Shown piece after piece: positions 51,074 through 61,500 of a DNA stretch of 64,000 nucleotides. How positions within the stretch are numbered: the first letter of the stretch is position 1; the number at the start of each line of letters is the position of its first letter. The position numbers were made by a program, and so were the translations under genes. The stretch is taken from contig CASIAP010000009.1 of assembly GCA_949372645.1 (NCBI GenBank), positions 1-64,000 of the forward strand, read 5' to 3'. The notes under the pieces were generated by a model. It saw only the letters and a program-made list of their open reading frames with translations. It made no database searches and was not told where the DNA came from. This stretch comes from Candidatus Poseidoniaceae archaeon (GTDB lineage: Archaea; Thermoplasmatota; Poseidoniia; Poseidoniales; Poseidoniaceae).

Positions 51074-52219
51074 ATGTCATCTTGGCTCGCAGAGAAAGCA
51101 CCTCTTTTCTTCGATGATTTATTGCTTCCCGAAACGGTTCAAACCAATCTACGCCACACCTCACTCCAAGCAAACCCGCCTCATCTTCTTCTTTCAGGCC
51201 CTGCGGGCGTTGGGAAAACAGCTGCCTTACGCCTTTTGGCCAGACAAGTTCTCGGCCCCACATGGGAGGCGAGAACACACATCCTCCAAGCACGCGACCT
51301 TGCCCGAACATCGGGGGCAATGTCAAAATTCGAAGAATTCCTCAGGCCAGAAGGGAGTGGTTCAGAAGATACACTCGCAGGTCGGACAAGTCTTGATGCC
51401 TTTGATCATAAGTTCTCATCAACGGCTGAGAATACCCCCCCTCCGGCAGGAAAAGAATGCACCCATCAGACGGGAGAGAGGGCTCCAGTCTCTCGCTTAA
51501 TTGTCATTGAAGATGCAGACCACCTCGGTACAATACGGCAATCATATTTGCGAAGAATGATGGAGGTGAGTAGTGGCAGTGCGCGATTTATTTTCACCGC
51601 TCATACACCGTCTCGAATTATCGAGGCCCTGCGAAGCAGAACTCAACATATCCGATTCCCAAAAATCCAGCGCTCAGAAATAGAACGACGACTTCTTGAA
51701 ATTGTAAAAGAAGAGGACTTTTCGCCAGTGCGGGGCATCATTGGCGATATTTCTCACGTTTCATCCGGAAATGTGCGTAAAGCGATTTTTATTACTGAAC
51801 TCCTTGCTCTACGAGGATTGCTTGGAGATCGTAAGAACTTGCAAAACTTACTGGCTGCCACCTCTTTGCGTGAAGTGCAACATGTTCTCGAGGAAGCGTT
51901 GCGTAACCGAGTCCATGATTGGCGATGGGAGAAAGAAGGCAACAAAAACAAGCGCGTACTCAAAGGCGCAATGGGGGTATTAGACCAAGTCATGGCAGAG
52001 AACAGTCTAGAGCCTGAAGACCTCGTGGTCAATTTCCATCATGTGTTAACTGAAGGTAGGCTGCACCTCAGTGAAGACATCCTTGCCGAAATATTGCTTG
52101 CCCTTTCTGTTTGTGATGTTGCCCTCCACCGTTCAATGCAAGGAAGAATTGAACTAGAACAATTTTTGTTCCAAGTTGCAGAAATCGGACAAAGGATGGA
52201 CGTTGCGAAAGCGTCTTGA
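51074..52219 (+). CDS. RFC small-subunit-like AAA+ clamp-loader protein (divergent)
   Basis: 381 residues. The clamp-loader layout is seen: Walker A in HLLLSGPAGVGKTAALRLLA (near 45), Walker B in RLIVIEDADHLG, sensor-1-like FIFTAHTPSRIIEALRSRTQ, and the helical C-terminal collar. Compared with typical RFC small subunits, the Walker B reads E-D-A-D instead of D-E-A-D, the S-R-C motif is S-R-T, and about 45 extra residues (near 95-145, low-complexity and polar) lie between Walker A and B. It may be a paralog rather than the main ATP-hydrolysing small subunit. It is followed by tRNA-Arg 22 bp later. Confidence 0.8.
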   Translation: MSSWLAEKAPLFFDDLLLPETVQTNLRHTSLQANPPHLLLSGPAGVGKTAALRLLARQVLGPTWEARTHILQARDLARTSGAMSKFEEFLRPEGSGSEDTLAGRTSLDAFDHKFSSTAENTPPPAGKECTHQTGERAPVSRLIVIEDADHLGTIRQSYLRRMMEVSSGSARFIFTAHTPSRIIEALRSRTQHIRFPKIQRSEIERRLLEIVKEEDFSPVRGIIGDISHVSSGNVRKAIFITELLALRGLLGDRKNLQNLLAATSLREVQHVLEEALRNRVHDWRWEKEGNKNKRVLKGAMGVLDQVMAENSLEPEDLVVNFHHVLTEGRLHLSEDILAEILLALSVCDVALHRSMQGRIELEQFLFQVAEIGQRMDVAKAS

Positions 52220-52241
52220 TGCTCAGGCCACTGGCCCAATT

Positions 52242-52315
52242 GGGCGTGTAGCACAGCTGGATAATGCGTTGGCCTCCTAAGCCGAAGATCCCGGGTTCAA
52301 ATCCTGGCACGCCCG
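52242..52315 (+). tRNA. trnR: tRNA-Arg (anticodon CCT)
   Basis: Acceptor stem GGGCGTG pairs with CACGCCC. The anticodon stem TTGGC/GCCGA (one T-G pair) surrounds loop CTCCTAA, giving anticodon CCT (reads AGG). The T arm is CCGGG-TTCAAAT-CCTGG, with one mismatch-type G-T pairing. Discriminator G at 52315, CCA not encoded, no intron. Confidence 0.95.
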
Positions 52316-52381
52316 TGCACTTTTACTTATATCGAGGGTGTTTGAAGGCAAGAGCCAAATTGAAAGACCCCCCGTCTTGTC

Positions 52382-53938
52382 ATGAGGGCTATGGCTTCGA
52401 ACAGAGAGGGCACCACCAGTTCAGAAGCGTATATCCCGCTTCCCGACCCTTATGGGGAAGGATTCGAATATTCAGAAGATCCAATTGAAAACACCCGACA
52501 ACAATGGGCAGTACTTGAACGCCGCCGCCTCCTTGCCGGACGTATTGCTCGAAACCCCCTTCTTATGATTTGGAGGACGATGAGTGGTTTTGCCCTTGCA
52601 ATGTTCGCTTTTGTAAGTGTCCTTTATTCACCTTTAATCGAATCGGCAAATGGCCTCATATTCATATTCATTCCATTTACCCTGATTGCTACTGCCCCAA
52701 CTGTAATTGCAGGAGAATCAGCATGGCAGGCTATGCAAGCGCGTATATCTTTGCGAGAGCAAGGCGGTGTTTCAGGGGGCAGATCGCACATATTACGGGC
52801 TCAACCCGGAACAGATCGAATTATCGAAAGTCTAAGTGATCAACGCCGAAATAATGCTGTGTTAGGTTTGCTTTCTCTATCAACAGTGGCTCTAATCATA
52901 CTCGCTTCTGCAGTTACATCAAATTCATTGGCATGGAACCTTGCTCTCCTCATAGCGATGACGCTCGGCATTGCTCAATCCTTTCACGGTATTTTTTCAT
53001 ATGACTTTATCCGTCAACTTGGGGATCCATTTCCCTCCATTGTGTTCCACGCTCCTACCCACCACCCTACCCAATTGGGCAGCGTCTTAGGAGATTTACT
53101 AATTGCTCATCTTGACCCTGACCTTTTTTTGGAATGGGAGACATGGCAGAAAGAGTTCAGAAAAGCCTTGATTCCTGGCCATATCACAAAACAGGCCCTT
53201 GAACGCCTTCTCTACATTTTACATCTTCACTCGGAACAGGAATTGAGTACTGATAAGGCTCACGACGAACTGAAGTCCTTTATTATTGAAGACCGGTTTG
53301 AACCCCTCCTTCTCGATAAGGGAGCTCGCTTTAACTGGCGAACAATTCAACGCCTTCTTGCCCATTCAAGAGGATGGCAACCGGGAGCATTCCTCTTACT
53401 TGACCGATTACAAAACGATCTCCTTGCTGGGACTCCACCGATGCTTCGAGCCGAGTGGCGAATGGATGTGGCTTTGGATGAAAACTGCTATGAAGGCTCA
53501 GGAAATCTCTTCATTGTTCTCAATAACCAAACATTCGAATCCCGTCATGTAAGGGTGGAAGTGTTAACGCCCAATGGGGAACCTGAATCCCGCGATCATC
53601 GTTTTGAGTTAAGTGAATGCCCTCCTCCAAAAAGCTCTGTAATGCTGTCACACCCTAAGGACGATGATGCCCTTGATTGGATGCCACGTTACCTTGAACG
53701 GGGTGTTGTTCTTTGGATTGGAGTTGCTTGGCCAAGAAATTTCAGCGGTCCCGCAGATGTCCAAGTCATTCTTCGAGATGATGATGGGATTGTATTGGAA
53801 TCTCAGGTCATTCGGACGATGATCCAACGAAGTGCAGGCAGTCAAATCAAAAATAGAATTCGTAAATTAGAGGCGGCTCGACGCCACGGAGATTTACCAT
53901 TACCAAAACTTCATTTCGAGGATAAACCCTCCAAATGA
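52382..53938 (+). CDS. membrane protein with large cytosolic C-terminus, unknown function
   Basis: 518 residues. Two membrane helices near 60-110 (FALAMFAFVSVLYS; LIFIFIPFTLIATAPTVI) and two near 155-200 (NNAVLGLLSLSTVALIILAS; WNLALLIAMTLGIAQSF) suggest a four-helix membrane anchor. The C-terminal ~300 residues look soluble: helical (ERLLYILHLHSEQELSTDKA) then beta-rich (LFIVLNNQTFESRHVRVEVL). Not recognised. The first codons M-R-A-M allow a start at 52382 or 52391. It precedes the SdhA-like gene by 99 bp on the same strand. Confidence 0.65.
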   Translation: MRAMASNREGTTSSEAYIPLPDPYGEGFEYSEDPIENTRQQWAVLERRRLLAGRIARNPLLMIWRTMSGFALAMFAFVSVLYSPLIESANGLIFIFIPFTLIATAPTVIAGESAWQAMQARISLREQGGVSGGRSHILRAQPGTDRIIESLSDQRRNNAVLGLLSLSTVALIILASAVTSNSLAWNLALLIAMTLGIAQSFHGIFSYDFIRQLGDPFPSIVFHAPTHHPTQLGSVLGDLLIAHLDPDLFLEWETWQKEFRKALIPGHITKQALERLLYILHLHSEQELSTDKAHDELKSFIIEDRFEPLLLDKGARFNWRTIQRLLAHSRGWQPGAFLLLDRLQNDLLAGTPPMLRAEWRMDVALDENCYEGSGNLFIVLNNQTFESRHVRVEVLTPNGEPESRDHRFELSECPPPKSSVMLSHPKDDDALDWMPRYLERGVVLWIGVAWPRNFSGPADVQVILRDDDGIVLESQVIRTMIQRSAGSQIKNRIRKLEAARRHGDLPLPKLHFEDKPSK

Positions 53939-54037
53939 AACCATTTCAATCTCGACCCTGCTTGAATTTTCGCAGGTGGTCTAAGCGCGTTGCTTATGGA
54001 TGGGGGGCACTTGGGTTAAATTACCGGATGTGGGACC

Positions 54038-55660
54038 TTGGAAGCATGGGATGTCATCGTACTAGGCGACGGGCCCGCGGCCCTCCGTTCAGCTGCAGAA
54101 GCTGCAAAGCAAGGCGCTACGACTCTTGTCCTCTCCGTGAATGCACTTGGAAGTGAGTCATACCTTGCCCAAGACGGACTCGCTGCTTCACTTCAGGAAT
54201 CAAATAACCGTGGCCATCGCGAAGATACGATTCGTGCAGGTGCTTATTTGAACGACCAAGATATCGTAGCATCACGTTCTGCTGATGCCCACCGACAAGT
54301 GGATTTACTTGAGCGGTGGGGTGTTAATTTCCGACGCGATGCACATGGAATCCCCTTGGTCCGAAAAGCCCCAGGCCACGGAATGGCCCGTAATGCAGAT
54401 GCAGGGGATGCAACTGGCCGGGAGATTCAACAAATCCTCGAAGAGCAATGTATGCGCCATGGTGTAATCCGCCGAGGCGACCACCTCCCCCTTTCCCTCA
54501 TTCATACCAACCAATCTGTCAGCGGAATCACCGTTGTTGATCTGGTGAATGGTCGAATTGCAGCATTACAAGCTAAGGCAGTGATTATTGCAGATGGAGG
54601 ATTTGAGGGCGCCTTTAGCCATGGCGCTGTTGGCTTGGGCCTTGACCTTGCTCTTCGGGCAGGAGTTCCATTGCGAGATTTAGAATTCATCGCTCACACC
54701 CCTCTTGGAATCAAAGATACCAATATGATGTTGCCACTCGGACTTCTTCACGATGGAGCAACATTACACGAAGCTAACGGGGCGGATTTGGAAATCGGAG
54801 AAGGCGGCCTAGATGCTGTGTGCCAATCGGTGTCAAAAGCCTTCCAACCAGTTCTCGATGCCCGGAATTTAGGTGACTCTCAGGATTGGTGGGGGGCAGT
54901 TTTCCGCAGTGTAAAACAACGAACAGGCATCGATCTGTCCCGTCAAACCATCGCCATAGAAGTACGCCCATATGCGACACTTGGCGGCATTCCTGTTGAT
55001 GAAAACGGTCGTGCCATCCTCTCCACTTGGTCGCGCTGGTTCACTGGATTGTATGCCGCAGGTGATGCCTCATGTTCAGGATTCCATGGTGCAGACCTTT
55101 TACCAGGTAACCAAATGCTCGATTCTCTCCACGGGGGCGCAGCCGCAGGTATCCATGCTGGCGAATGGGTCAAAATACGAAAATTCTCAAACCCGCAAGC
55201 GGCACACGAAGCAGAACAATCAGCGCAAGCCGACCACTCCGCAGTCTCAGAACATTCTGAAGACGGAGTTGTTCGTGTCGGACACGTCGTATCGAAAATC
55301 CGAGATACAGTTCAAAGCAGTCTCGGCTTTAGCCGAAATGCAGCAGGCCTTCAATCCGCTATCGACTCCTTAGAATCTGCAAGTATTCTTGCAGAATCAA
55401 TCCACGCCGACCAATCTTCTTTGATTGCAAATACCAATATTGTGGAAATAGCCCGCGCTCAAGCCTCAGCCCGACTGACTCTTGCTGCCGCCCAAGCGGG
55501 ACTCGCTCGAAACGAATCTCGCGGGTGCCACCACCGCAATGATTTCCTCGATTCAAACGAAGATCACCTGACCCACTATACTGTTAATCAAATGGGAGAT
55601 GTGAAAACATTGGCTCTTCGTAAGAGTAAGACCGGAAATTGGATTTTACCACCTCAATAA
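54038..55660 (+). CDS. SdhA/FrdA-like FAD-dependent oxidoreductase
   Basis: 540 residues from a TTG, with GGATGTGG ahead of it; an in-frame TAA lies just upstream. The N-terminal dinucleotide motif is DVIVLGDGPAALRSAAEAAK (G-x-G-x-x-A variant). Other family positions are SESYLAQDGLAASLQ, PGHGMARNADAGDATGREIQ, YATLGGIPVDENGRAILS and GLYAAGDASCSGFHGADLLP GNQMLDSLHGG. The covalent-flavin His of SdhA (S-H-T-V motif) is replaced by S-E-S-Y, so FAD is likely non-covalent. The layout matches the succinate dehydrogenase/fumarate reductase/aspartate oxidase family. No iron-sulfur subunit gene is adjacent. Substrate not determined. Confidence 0.8.
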   Translation: MEAWDVIVLGDGPAALRSAAEAAKQGATTLVLSVNALGSESYLAQDGLAASLQESNNRGHREDTIRAGAYLNDQDIVASRSADAHRQVDLLERWGVNFRRDAHGIPLVRKAPGHGMARNADAGDATGREIQQILEEQCMRHGVIRRGDHLPLSLIHTNQSVSGITVVDLVNGRIAALQAKAVIIADGGFEGAFSHGAVGLGLDLALRAGVPLRDLEFIAHTPLGIKDTNMMLPLGLLHDGATLHEANGADLEIGEGGLDAVCQSVSKAFQPVLDARNLGDSQDWWGAVFRSVKQRTGIDLSRQTIAIEVRPYATLGGIPVDENGRAILSTWSRWFTGLYAAGDASCSGFHGADLLPGNQMLDSLHGGAAAGIHAGEWVKIRKFSNPQAAHEAEQSAQADHSAVSEHSEDGVVRVGHVVSKIRDTVQSSLGFSRNAAGLQSAIDSLESASILAESIHADQSSLIANTNIVEIARAQASARLTLAAAQAGLARNESRGCHHRNDFLDSNEDHLTHYTVNQMGDVKTLALRKSKTGNWILPPQ

Positions 55661-55699
55661 TTCCAAACCATGGGAATTTTGGTAAACTACTGAAAAGGG

Positions 55700-56158
55700 A
55701 TGCCATGTAGCACGGTTATGGGCGAGCCAACCTTGTTCGACCGAATCTTGAACGGAACACTACCATCTCACAAAGTGGCTGAAGGTGAATCATGGTATGC
55801 GTTCTTGGATATTTTTCCACGCAGAGAAGGACACACGCTTGTCATCCCAAAGCAAAGCGAACATCTCCTTTCTCGACTGTCGCAATCGTCGAGAAACGGT
55901 TTATTCACCGGAGTCGCCCAAGTTCAGCATATTCTTTCTAAGCATTTTGAAACAGAAGATTTCACCGTATGTATCCATGATGGTCCATTGGCAGGGCAAG
56001 AAGTTCCCCACGTCCATGTGCATGTCATCCCGCGCCAATTAGGAGACGGGGGGTCGACCTTGCAGGCCATGTGGCCCAATGCTCCACCAATGACTGAACA
56101 AGCAGATTCAGATCTCTTGCGCACGCTCTCGACGACTCTGCAAGAGGTGATACTTTGA
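55700..56158 (+). CDS. HIT-family nucleotide hydrolase/transferase
   Basis: 152 residues; the ATG at 55718 is an alternative start. The HIT motif HVHVHVIPRQ (H-x-H-x-H) is preceded by HDGPLAGQEVP, and the N-terminal FDRILNGTLPSHKVAEGESW YAFLDIFPRREGHTLVIPK is the typical HIT start. It acts on dinucleotide polyphosphates or nucleotide-phosphoramidates in the cytoplasm. Its stop overlaps the start (TTGA) of the acyltransferase gene. Confidence 0.92.
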   Translation: MPCSTVMGEPTLFDRILNGTLPSHKVAEGESWYAFLDIFPRREGHTLVIPKQSEHLLSRLSQSSRNGLFTGVAQVQHILSKHFETEDFTVCIHDGPLAGQEVPHVHVHVIPRQLGDGGSTLQAMWPNAPPMTEQADSDLLRTLSTTLQEVIL

Positions 56159-57777
56159 ACTCGATTCCAAAACAAACGAACACCGATCACCATGGTGAAG
56201 ATTTACCCACGCTCTCAAAATCGGCCAAGAAAATGCGAATGGATAAACTATTATCAACACCTATGCCATCATTTGACCGTAAAGTACCAGGCTCCTTTTT
56301 TTGGTCGAACATAGCGTATTGGATATCTCGTAGGATACTTGCAGTTCAATTCCGAACTACTGAGGTCACAGGCCTCGACACATTGCCTCTTGACCGCGGC
56401 AACCTTTGCTGTGCGTGGCACACAAACGGCCTCTTAGATGCGCTGCACATTGTTCTCCAACACCCAAACCATTTCGTAATGGGTGGCCGGCATGATTTAG
56501 TCACCCGCCCACTCCTTGGTTGGTGGACTCGAAAATTAGCAGTGCAACCAGTTGTCCGCAAAGCTGAACTTTTGAGGGGCGGTTGCAGTGAAGAAGAAGC
56601 GACGCAGATCAATGGCCGTTCTCTCATGATGTTAGCAACTGGAATCTCAGCAGGCTTTGGCTGTGTCTTGTTTCCAGAGGGCACAAGTCATAACGAATCT
56701 TCTATGCTACGTTTCCGGACTGGCCCTTTCCGTACTGTTTTTGCCGCTGCCGCCCTTGCGAAAGCAGAGAATAAACCCCTCCCGGCAGTGATCCCTACGG
56801 GATTGCATTTCAGGAGACGCGATCATTTCCGAACCGATATATGGGTCGAATATGGGCTGCCGCATACCATGCAAACCGAAGAAATTCCGGATGATCTTGT
56901 GCAAGCAGTTGCCCAAGGGAATTGGGTTGAACCAGCGGCGGAAAATGTATTTGCTCTGCGAGATGCTTTACGCCTCAAACTCGTACCACTCACCCCTAAT
57001 ACGCACGACTGGGATGAACACCACGCCCTCCATATTTTGGCACACGTCGAGGCACGGAGGACCAAGCAACCCCTTCTTTCATGGAGGGAAGAAGTTGAAG
57101 CAGCTCGGGCTTTGCGCACTGTATTGCAATCACCATTTTCTGATGAACAGATTATTGATAATTCCGAATTGCCGGCCATCACCAATCCCTTGATTACGCC
57201 TGCAAAAGCCGCCTCAGGACTTTTGCAAGCTCGTCAATTAGACGGTCGAGACCTGAATACATCAGGCACTGACCTACGTAAGGCCAACCCCCTAAAGTGT
57301 GCTCAAAAATTAGTAAGGTTGCCATTCTTGGTTGCTTTGTTGCCAATCTTCCTGTTTTGTTTCACCCCGCAAATTGCCCTTGGAAGGCTTCTCGGAGATT
57401 CAACGGATGAGGGAGTTGATGCACGAACATCATACCATTTCCTCGCTGCTATGTTCGGATCTCTGATGTTTTGGCCTTTTATGGCTCTGGGAGCCGTGGG
57501 GATTGAGCATATGTTCCATGATTCAGTGGTCTCAGCGATCGACTTTGATTGGTATTCGATATATGGGCAATCTTCGCTTCATCAAACTGCAGCAAAGGTG
57601 ACCTTTTTCTTCGCACTTCTTCCAGCATTTTGGTTCAGTGGGAGAACTTCTGCTTTGTTCTGGGACGATTGGTGTGACTTTCAGCGAGCTTTACGTCGTC
57701 TGCGATTTAATAAAACGCACCGACAAAATCTTCGCGGCGCACTAAAAAACATCCATGCCGAGATGGACCAACTGTGA
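56155..57777 (+). CDS. PlsC-type glycerol-phosphate/lysophospholipid acyltransferase
   Basis: 540 residues from a TTG overlapping the HIT stop, with ribosome-binding site GAGGTGAT. The acyltransferase motifs are present: CCAWHTNGLLDALHIVLQ with H-x4-D, GGRHDLVTRPLLGWWTRKL, and CVLFPEGTSHNESSMLRF with F-P-E-G-T-S. The next region PAVIPTGLHFRRRDHFRTDI VEYG gives the fourth motif. A C-terminal ~100-residue membrane part (RLPFLVALLPIFLFCFTPQI; VTFFFALLPAFWFSG) anchors it. It transfers an acyl chain to a glycerol-backbone or other lipid. In archaea such genes are unusual and suggest bacterial origin. Context with HIT gives no substrate. Confidence 0.87.
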   Translation: MNSIPKQTNTDHHGEDLPTLSKSAKKMRMDKLLSTPMPSFDRKVPGSFFWSNIAYWISRRILAVQFRTTEVTGLDTLPLDRGNLCCAWHTNGLLDALHIVLQHPNHFVMGGRHDLVTRPLLGWWTRKLAVQPVVRKAELLRGGCSEEEATQINGRSLMMLATGISAGFGCVLFPEGTSHNESSMLRFRTGPFRTVFAAAALAKAENKPLPAVIPTGLHFRRRDHFRTDIWVEYGLPHTMQTEEIPDDLVQAVAQGNWVEPAAENVFALRDALRLKLVPLTPNTHDWDEHHALHILAHVEARRTKQPLLSWREEVEAARALRTVLQSPFSDEQIIDNSELPAITNPLITPAKAASGLLQARQLDGRDLNTSGTDLRKANPLKCAQKLVRLPFLVALLPIFLFCFTPQIALGRLLGDSTDEGVDARTSYHFLAAMFGSLMFWPFMALGAVGIEHMFHDSVVSAIDFDWYSIYGQSSLHQTAAKVTFFFALLPAFWFSGRTSALFWDDWCDFQRALRRLRFNKTHRQNLRGALKNIHAEMDQL

Positions 57778-57825
57778 AATTTCCGAGAGGGTGCGATTCA
57801 AACGAGAGGAGTGTTTCCGATTGTC

Positions 57826-58473
57826 ATGGCGAGTGAGGAAGTGATTCTCAAAATCCGTAAATGGGTCGAACAAGAACGACTTGTTGCTAAAGAACAAAAA
57901 GACCCGCGGGCAGAAATACATCTGCTCATTCGTTATCCTCAAGGCCCTCAAGGTCATATGTTTGCAGTGGTTATACCAAAAGGGCGAGACCTTGTTGCAA
58001 TTTCAAGTATGACGCGAGTTGATGAAGGCCAGCAAAAGGAAATGGAAAACCATATGAAAGAAGACAACGATACATGGTTAGAATGGATTCATGACGTACG
58101 TCTTCAATTGATTCGTACCAGTGTCGACTGGGGGATTCATATGGGGCACCAGGGCGATCAAAAACTTGGCCCTCTGCAAGCATTTAATGTGAGTCTGCCG
58201 CTTTGGTTCGATGGATTGACCAAAAACGAGTTTATGCACACGCTTCGCAAACTATGGCTGGCTAAACTTGGAATTATTCATGAGATTAAATTCACACACG
58301 GGCCCGGAGTAGGAAAACCCGGCCCAGTCGATGATTGGGTGAAGGCGAAACAAGAGGGCAAAGACACCCCTCCCGTATCGAATGAAGGCCCGGACCAATC
58401 GACACACCATGAAATCGAATTCGATGAAAAGATGTCTTTTGGTTCAGGTTTTGACCCTTCTGAATGGGCTTAA
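57826..58473 (+). CDS. DUF2299-like archaeal protein
   Basis: 215 residues from the ATG at 57826; the GTG at 57811 is an alternative. The N-terminus EEVILKIRKWVEQERLVAKE followed by strands (AEIHLLIRYPQGPQGHMFAV VIPKG) and helix (EGQQKEMENHMKED) resembles DUF2299, a small archaeal family with a type III secretion chaperone-like fold. The C-terminal ~50 residues (GKPGPVDDWVKAKQEGKDTP...) look disordered. Function unknown. Terminator-like T-rich sequence follows at 58474-58486. Confidence 0.6.
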   Translation: MASEEVILKIRKWVEQERLVAKEQKDPRAEIHLLIRYPQGPQGHMFAVVIPKGRDLVAISSMTRVDEGQQKEMENHMKEDNDTWLEWIHDVRLQLIRTSVDWGIHMGHQGDQKLGPLQAFNVSLPLWFDGLTKNEFMHTLRKLWLAKLGIIHEIKFTHGPGVGKPGPVDDWVKAKQEGKDTPPVSNEGPDQSTHHEIEFDEKMSFGSGFDPSEWA

Positions 58474-58582
58474 TACATTTATTTTAACTCCCGAATGTCG
58501 GATTTAAAAAATGACTTGAAAGAGTTGCTGTTAAGTAGCATGAGTGTGTGCTTTTTTTCAGTATCACCTTGGATGTGTATTT

Positions 58583-61500
58583 ATGGGTCAAAAAATAAAG
58601 TCAGTAAGCCTTGTATCGATTATGTTGCTCTCCGTCCTCTCGACGTTGTTTTTAACATCCCTTACCGCCACAGCAAACACTGTTGTTATAACCGAGGCGA
58701 TTCAGATTGTTGACGGTGGAACCTCAACAGATACACAAACAGCAGTTGGTTCTGACAGCGAAGGAAACGTCCACGTTGTTTGGGCACGAAACAACCTCCA
58801 TCTTTACTATTCGATGATATCACCTCGTGGTGAAACATTGATTGACACGACACAGATTACGAATCCTGGACTCCATAAGATTTGGCATCCAGACATGGTT
58901 GTTGACGATAACGACAAAGTCCACGTTGTATGGGCCGACAAGTCCGGACAACACAAAATCGTCTACACCGTACTTAATCCATGGGCTGCGGCAATGGACG
59001 GTTCAGCTTCTGACGACGGGACTCTCTCTGCTATCAATGACCACATCGTGTCGAGCCGTGCCCAGAACCGAGATTGGCCAGCAATAGATATCGACAGCCA
59101 AGGTGGCGTCCACATCGCTTGGGAAGACTCTTATGATGAATTAGGGCGTTTCTTCAACCAACCACAAATTTACTATTCCATGCTCAACCCAGATCTCAGT
59201 TCAGGTTCAGTTATCACGAACTTCGAGGACACATTACTGACCCCTATTATCGGGCATAAAGGCCACCCAGATATCGTTGTCGATGCGAATGATTACGTTC
59301 AAATCGCTTGGGACGATACCCGTGGAGGCAAGGTCGAATTGAGTTTCATCGTCGACACCTCGGGTTCGATGTATTCTGAATGGGCCGACATCTGCACAGT
59401 TGTTTATGGCGGCAATTTCGCATCTGGTGGTTATTTCCAAGGCATTAAACCAATGCTTGAAACCGCCAACATGACAGTTTATGAGACAATTTACGGCTTA
59501 GGAAATAACCTCCCGGGCGCAGCAAGTTCAGGAAATTGCGCTGGCTATAATCAAAATGCAGGACCCCGTACCTCAGCTCTCGGTCAATTCCCAGGCGATG
59601 ATTCTGGAGGGATTCGAAAGCTGCCAAGTACTGTTTACAACGGCAACAGCTTTTCTGGGAACTCTGGCGAAGATTGGGGCCCAGGCAGTAATTGGGCTTG
59701 TTTGTCTTGGAAGGATGCATCAGGCAACGTCCCAGGCAACCCTCCTACTCAAGACGATCATCGTTGGAACCCGAACGCTACCAAAATTGTGATTCCTGTT
59801 TCCGATGAAGGTCCAAAAGACGGCGATCCATCTCAACAGGCAGATGACTTGACCTCTATCGAAGAGGCCCATGACAATTGTATCAATGCAGGCGTCATCC
59901 CAGTCGGTCTTTATGGCCAAGGCTACGGTGGAGCAGGAAACATCCAATCCCATTTCATGGACTTGGTTCAATGCCCGAACAGCGTTGTTTCGACTGCAAC
60001 TCGAAACTGCCCAGGCAATACACTTCGCAGTTCGAATGCTGGTGGTCAAGCATACGAATTCCCATCAGGATCTGGCGGCAATAACGCAATGGCCCTCTTG
60101 GTCGAAGCAATGGTCTATATCTCAACCAACAATTCTCGTGAAATCTACATGTCTGTTCTTGACCCCTACGGCAAGATGAACAACGACCCTTCATGGGTTC
60201 CAGGTTCAACCGGCCACTCCATTATTGGCGGCTCATACGCCGAGGATACAGGTGCTGGCGCAGACGGGCATCTCGTCGTTGTTAACGACACACGCGTAAC
60301 CATCGATGACGCTTACTCATTCCATCCTTCAATTGGCGTTGACATGCAAGGTAACACGCACATCGCTTGGATGGATGGACGAAATTACGGTTTTGAAAAA
60401 GGTGTAAATTACGAAGTATATTACACCAAACTTCGCTTGCAAGGAGCAGGTGCTTGGGATGGAGCAGATCAAGGTCTTTCCACTTATGCAATTAAGAAAA
60501 TCCAAGATACACCAATTTCGAATGTTGAAGGCAACTCGGGAATTCCAGGCAACCGCCCATACGGTGGCAACTCTGTGTTCCCAGCCCTCCTTACCGATGA
60601 TCAAAACAATATCCATATCGCTTGGGTAGATTCAGGAAACGCAACAGCGGATGAAGAGATTCTCTATACTCGCTTGAATTCAACCACTCTTACAGGCCCT
60701 GGAATTACTGCACTGGACCCTTGGGAAGCCGTTGCTGTCACATCATGGGCAAGTAACAAACTTGGCCCAAATTCGGGCAGTCAGCCAAGTATAGGCATGC
60801 CTCCAGCATTTTCGAATGATTTAGGCAGTGGTGCACACATTGCTTGGTCCGATACCAATAAATGCAGTGAAGAAGCCAACAACAATCGCTTCACTATTTG
60901 TTATTCTCACGTCCTCACCGGCCAGGTTGACGTTGAATTCCAAGATGGAGAAACATTCTATCACGTGATTGAACCAGGAGAGCAAACGATTTACAATATG
61001 TCGATGAACAATTCAACTCCGGGCCCTAAGGACCTCGTTTCTGACACTTTCGGCCTCAATATTTCGGGCGTCCCACAGAATTGGACGGCGACATTGTTCT
61101 TTGCTGACAACCACACGACTATTATGCCCGATACGCCAATTTTCCTTGAAGGTGGTGAAGATATTCGTTTCTATATGCGAGTCCGCGCTCCTTCGGTCTA
61201 CCAAGCAGATGCAGACCAACTTGCAGATATTACAGTAACGGCGAAATCGTACAAAGATCCGGCTATTCAATCTGATCTCATCACTCGTACACTCATGGAT
61301 GTGGTGCACGGAATAAACCTCGACACGTCTCACAGTATGGCTGACGTCGAACAAGGTCAGACTGCTATATTCTCGATTACCATTACCAACACTGGTAACG
61401 TCAATGACCGATTTATCTTCTGGGACCCTTACACCTTGGAAGGCCAACAAGAATGGCTCTTACCGTTTAACTGGGCCGTTAATTTCCCTACCAGTGTTCA

